Source of the DNA: Bog-473 sp052148295
GTDB taxonomy: Bacteria > Actinomycetota > Acidimicrobiia > Acidimicrobiales > RAAP-2
Length of the DNA: 25,583 nt
Assembly: GCA_052148295.1 (NCBI GenBank)
Contig: JBKQIP010000091.1
Span: 1-25,583 of the forward strand
Direction of reading: 5' to 3'
Under the pieces are notes generated by a model. The model made no database searches. It had not been told where the DNA came from and saw nothing but the letters and a program-made list of their open reading frames with translations. The position numbers and the translations under genes are program-made. This document shows positions 22,925-25,583 of the stretch, in pieces. The stretch's first letter is position 1. The number at the start of each line of letters is the position of its first letter.

Positions 22925-24612
22925 GAGAAGAACTGCCCGTGGCTGAGCTGCTCGACGATGGGGCCGAGGGCGACGGCGGGGAAGAAGGTGAGGCCACCGA
23001 TGATCACGATCACTCCGATGGTGAGGCCGACGAACATGGTGTTGTCGGTGCGGAAGGTGCCCAGCGACTCGGGCACCACGTTCTTGGCGGCCAGCACACC
23101 GCCCAGGGCCAGGGCCGGGATCATGATGCCGTAGCGGCCGATCATCATGTCGATCCACCCGACGATGTTGTAGAAGGCGGAGTTGCCGCTCAGCCCGTCG
23201 AAGGCCGAGCCGTTGTTGTTCCCCTGCGAGGTCAGCCCGTAGAGGATCTCGGTGAACCCGTGGGGGCCGCCGTTCTCCGGGCCGATCCGGCCGGCGTGCA
23301 CCGACACGGCGATGGCCGTGAAGACGAGCACGATCAAGGGCATGACCAGGGCCCCGAGGCCAGCCAGTTTGATCTCCTTGGCCTGGATCTTCTTGCCCAG
23401 GTACTCCGGTGTTCGCCCGATCATCAGGCCGCCGATGAAGACGGCGATGATGGCGTAGATGAGGATGGTGTACAGACCGCTGCCGGTGCCCCCCGGCGTC
23501 ACCTCCCCGAGCATCATGCCGGTGAGGAGGAAGAACCCCCCCATGGGGGTGAACTGGTCGTAGGAGCCGTCCGCCGAGCCGGTGGACGTGCTGGTCGAGG
23601 CCACCCCGAACACGGCGCTGGTGGTGTCGCCGAAGCGCACGTCCTTGCCCTCGGTGTTGCCCACCGTCGAGTGCACCCCGGCCGCCTGCACCGCCGGGTT
23701 CTGCCCGTGCTCGGCGTAGGCGGCACCCCCGACCCACACGGCGAAGATGATCACCATGGCGGCCAGCAGGGCGGCGCCGTGGCGGACGCTGCCCACCATC
23801 TTCCCGAAGGTGTAGGTGAGGGCGAACGGGACGGCGAGGAGCAGGTAGATCGACAACCAGTCGGTGAGGCCGGTCGGGTTCTCGTAGGGCGTGGCCGAGT
23901 TGGCATTGAGGAACCCGCCACCGTTGTTCCCCAGCTGCTTGATGGACTCCATGAACCCGATCGGGCCGCGGGCGATGGTCTGGGTGATCCCGTTCAGCAC
24001 GTCGTGGATGCTCGCGGTCCCGGCCAGGGTCTGCGCCGCCCCCTGCCCGACGAAGACGATCCCGAACACGAAGGCGATCGGGATGAAGATGTAGAGGACG
24101 GCCCGGGTCATGTCGACCCAGAAGTTGCCGATGGTCGGGGAATTGCGCCGGGAGAACCCGCGCACCATGGCGATGGCCACGGCGATGCCGATGGCCGGGC
24201 TGACGAACTGCTGGAAGGTCAGCGCGCCGATCTGGGAGAAGTACGACATCGTCTCCTCGCCGCCGTAGTTCTGCCAGTTGGTGTTGGTGACGAACGACCC
24301 GGCGGTGTTGAAGCTCAGCGCCGGGGAGACGGCGTCGACGTGCTGGGGGTTGAGGGGCAGCGACCCCTGGATCCGTATGATCAGGTAGGTGATCGCCATG
24401 GCCAGCGTGGTGAAGATGATCATGGAGGCGCCATAGCGCTTCCAGTTCTGCTCCTGCTGGGGGCTGGTCCCGAGCAGGCGGTAGACCGGCCGCTCGGCCC
24501 AGGCCAGGAAGTGCACCCGGCCGTCGAAGAGGGCGGCCATGTACGAGCCGAGGTACCGCCAGGTCAGCCCCAGCGCGATGACCAGGGTGACGAGGGTCCA
24601 GGTGAGGCCCAC
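22921..24612 (-). CDS. kdpA: Potassium-transporting ATPase channel subunit KdpA
   Basis: A 563-residue ten-helix membrane subunit of the SKT superfamily that binds and conducts K+. Pore-loop segments are recognisable: FNTAGSFVTNTNWQNYGGE, LGNNGGGFLNANSATPYENP, TSQGNNNGSAFDGL and the last around PALALGG. Two positions differ from the versions I remember as most common (TAVSF here TAGSF; LGTNGGGFF here LGNNGGGFL), which could be lineage-typical. The start is GTG 24612, one base after the kdpF stop, with GAGAAG inside kdpF as the ribosome site. It overlaps kdpB by ATGA. The insertion around HSTVGNTEGKDVRFGDTTSA is the normal extracytoplasmic loop of the family. Confidence 0.96.
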   Translation of the reverse strand: MGLTWTLVTLVIALGLTWRYLGSYMAALFDGRVHFLAWAERPVYRLLGTSPQQEQNWKRYGASMIIFTTLAMAITYLIIRIQGSLPLNPQHVDAVSPALSFNTAGSFVTNTNWQNYGGEETMSYFSQIGALTFQQFVSPAIGIAVAIAMVRGFSRRNSPTIGNFWVDMTRAVLYIFIPIAFVFGIVFVGQGAAQTLAGTASIHDVLNGITQTIARGPIGFMESIKQLGNNGGGFLNANSATPYENPTGLTDWLSIYLLLAVPFALTYTFGKMVGSVRHGAALLAAMVIIFAVWVGGAAYAEHGQNPAVQAAGVHSTVGNTEGKDVRFGDTTSAVFGVASTSTSTGSADGSYDQFTPMGGFFLLTGMMLGEVTPGGTGSGLYTILIYAIIAVFIGGLMIGRTPEYLGKKIQAKEIKLAGLGALVMPLIVLVFTAIAVSVHAGRIGPENGGPHGFTEILYGLTSQGNNNGSAFDGLSGNSAFYNIVGWIDMMIGRYGIMIPALALGGVLAAKNVVPESLGTFRTDNTMFVGLTIGVIVIIGGLTFFPAVALGPIVEQLSHGQFFS

Positions 24613-24613
24613 G

Positions 24614-24703
24614 TCAGAACTTCTCGGGCTTGAACATGGCGACGCCCAGGTAGAGGAACATCACCACGGAGATGGCGAGGAGGAGCCCCTGGACCCAGGT
24701 CAT
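24614..24703 (-). CDS. kdpF: KdpF, small stabilising subunit
   Basis: A 29-residue single-helix peptide, too short for routine gene calling. It reads MTWVQGLLLAISVVMFLYLG and ends VAMFKPEKF; the C-terminal PEKF is the hallmark of KdpF. It packs against KdpA and stabilises the KdpFABC complex in the membrane. Its ATG (24703-24701) overlaps the stop of the 27-residue peptide upstream, and its TGA is followed after one base by the kdpA GTG. Confidence 0.93.
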   Translation of the reverse strand: MTWVQGLLLAISVVMFLYLGVAMFKPEKF

Positions 24704-24783
24704 ACCCGGTCCAGGGCCCAGATCAGGCCCAGCATGACGAGGGCGAAAGCCAGGAACCCGAGCACCGAGAGGAGATCTGCCAT
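24700..24783 (-). CDS. 27-residue membrane peptide upstream of kdpF, unnamed
   Basis: The peptide reads MADLLSVLGFLAFALVMLGL then IWALDRV. It is one hydrophobic helix with an acidic residue at the N-terminal side and Asp-Arg at the end, so an N-out or N-in orientation cannot be decided. Its stop overlaps the kdpF ATG in an ATGA quartet, the same coupling seen between kdpA and kdpB, which argues that it is translated. An in-frame ATG at 24792 would add three residues (MGP). The ribosome site is weak. I recall similar unnamed micro-ORFs before kdpF in other phyla, but have no search to support it. It might be an additional Kdp small subunit or a coupling leader peptide. Confidence 0.7.
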   Translation of the reverse strand: MADLLSVLGFLAFALVMLGLIWALDRV

Positions 24784-24808
24784 GGGACCCATGGTGGGGC
24801 GTCCGGTG

Positions 24809-24855
24809 TCAACCGGTGATCAACGGGAACGACACCGGCGTCAATAATTCGTCAA
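24809..24855. promoter_or_regulatory. Paired TTGA direct repeats, candidate KdpE operator of the kdp pump operon
   Basis: On the minus strand the motif TTGA(C/T) occurs four times. On the plus strand TCAA lies at 24809-24812, 24820-24823, 24841-24844 and 24852-24855. Each pair has an 11-base period and the pairs are 21 bases apart. Direct half-sites at about 11-base spacing, one helical turn, are the usual binding pattern of OmpR/PhoB-family dimers. The array sits 26 to 72 bases before the first gene of the pump operon, within the 158-base divergent gap also serving the SDR gene. One TTGAC could double as a -35 but I find no good -10. Confidence 0.5.
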
Positions 24856-24944
24856 CGCCGGCAGGCCTCGGGTCTGCCTAGTGTGAGCGCCACAGGGCTC
24901 CCGCCGGCGTCGACCCGGGGAGGCGTGCACGAAAGGGGTGGATG

Positions 24945-25583
24945 ATGGGATTGGAACTGACCGGCTGCCGCACACTCGTCACCGGGGCGTCCTCGGGCAT
25001 CGGGGCCGGCCTGGCCGAGGCCCTGGCGGCGCGGGGGGCGATCGTCGGCATCTGCGCCCGTCGGGCCGACCGGCTGGCCGATGTGGTCGGACGCTGCATG
25101 GAGCACTCGCCCGACAGTCGCATGTGGGCGGTGGACCTGGCCGACGACGACGCCGTGGACCGGTTGGCCGTCGACGTGCTCGACGCCTTCGGGGGCGTCG
25201 ACCTGTTGGTGAACAACGCCGGCATTCCCAAACGGCGATCGGTCACGGCCCTCGACATCGAGACCATCACCCAGGTCATGCACATCAACTACCTGTCGCC
25301 CATGCGCCTCACCATGGCGCTCCTCCCCCAGATGCTGGCCCGGGGTTCGGGCACCATCGTCAACATCTCCTCCGTGGCGGCCACGCTGAGTGCACCGGGG
25401 GAGGCGGCCTACGACGCCTCGAAGGCGGCCCTCACCGTGTTCTCCGAGGCCATGGCGCTCGACATCTGGGAGAGCGGGGTCAAGGTGATGGTCGTCTACC
25501 CCGGCGTGATCGACACCGACCTGTTCAGCCTGCCCGACAACGACGTCCCCAACATACCGATACCCCGCGAGCCGGTCTCCGTC
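24945..25583 (+). CDS. Short-chain dehydrogenase/reductase, partial (runs off the window)
   Basis: At least 213 residues of a classical SDR. The Rossmann cofactor motif TGASSGIG is at 13-20, followed by ICARRADRL, where the basic residues suggest NADP(H). The NNAG motif is at 90-93; the catalytic Ser143 (NISSVAA), Tyr156 and Lys160 (YDASK) are all present, and the PGVIDTDLF segment after them is usual. It would oxidise an alcohol or reduce a carbonyl; substrate unknown. AAAGGGG precedes two adjacent in-frame ATGs at 24942 and 24945; the second has the better spacing of 6. It is divergent from the kdp pump operon with 158 bases between, and there is no evidence that it belongs to potassium uptake. 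The C-terminus lies beyond the window. Confidence 0.93.
   Translation, partial: MGLELTGCRTLVTGASSGIGAGLAEALAARGAIVGICARRADRLADVVGRCMEHSPDSRMWAVDLADDDAVDRLAVDVLDAFGGVDLLVNNAGIPKRRSVTALDIETITQVMHINYLSPMRLTMALLPQMLARGSGTIVNISSVAATLSAPGEAAYDASKAALTVFSEAMALDIWESGVKVMVVYPGVIDTDLFSLPDNDVPNIPIPREPVSV

Noticed and set aside
20795..24633. Long plus-strand open frames (about 780 and 560 codons) opposite kdpA and kdpB
   Set aside because: They are low-complexity Asp/Gly/His/Arg-rich translations antisense to well-supported kdp genes.

Overview
The window is very GC-rich, with densely packed genes, many GTG starts and frequent ATGA/GTGA stop-start overlaps. The gene content (RsbV/RsbW/SigB-type module, SpoIIE-like phosphatase fused to an RsbW-like domain, DipZ, an Rpf-like lysozyme-fold protein, a consensus TGTGA-N6-TCACA site, an actinobacterial-type OB-fold protein beside potassium genes) points to a chromosomal segment of a high-GC actinobacterium. 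A member of Acidimicrobiia would fit, but that is inference from style and not a phylogenetic result. No rRNA, tRNA, CRISPR, phage or transposon was seen.

Layout. 1-142: start of an APC-type amino-acid permease (minus, partial). 387-1917: stress-sigma operon on the minus strand (STAS antagonist, anti-sigma protein, sigma factor), all overlapping by 4 bases. 2168-5830: divergent 1220-residue membrane signalling protein (4 TM, three GAF-like regions, PP2C phosphatase, RsbW-type ATPase, C-terminal domain). 5838-9168 minus: ABC-2 exporter operon (ATPase, two permeases) ending in an orphan ParA-like ATPase. 9273-9499: wreck of a GH1 beta-glucosidase gene. 9526-11107 minus: alpha/beta hydrolase and a multi-pass membrane protein. 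11302-12984 plus: DipZ-type CcdA/thioredoxin fusion. 13029-14645 minus: acyl-CoA synthetase. 14646-15271: a long, relatively AT-rich regulatory region with a perfect CRP-type site and strong RNA hairpins in front of an Rpf-like secreted protein (15272-15871). 15881-16255 minus: limonene-epoxide-hydrolase-like enzyme.

16371-24783 is a complete potassium-responsive Kdp locus in an unusual arrangement. The osmosensor kinase KdpD is broken at its domain boundary into two divergent genes: cytoplasmic KdpD/USP half on minus, and DUF4118/GAF/histidine-kinase half on plus, followed by kdpE. Converging on kdpE is the minus-strand pump operon: an extra 27-residue membrane peptide, kdpF, kdpA, kdpB, kdpC and an OB-fold protein, nearly all translationally coupled. 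Upstream of the pump operon lie two pairs of TTGA direct repeats at 11-base spacing, a good candidate for the KdpE operator. The window ends in a divergent short-chain dehydrogenase (partial).

Most noteworthy: the split, divergent KdpD; the two micro-/small genes bracketing kdpFABC (27-aa peptide and OB-fold protein); the CRP site plus structured leader before the Rpf-like gene; the RsbW-like protein that has lost its ATP-binding residues while the neighbouring phosphatase carries an intact copy; and the GH1 relic.
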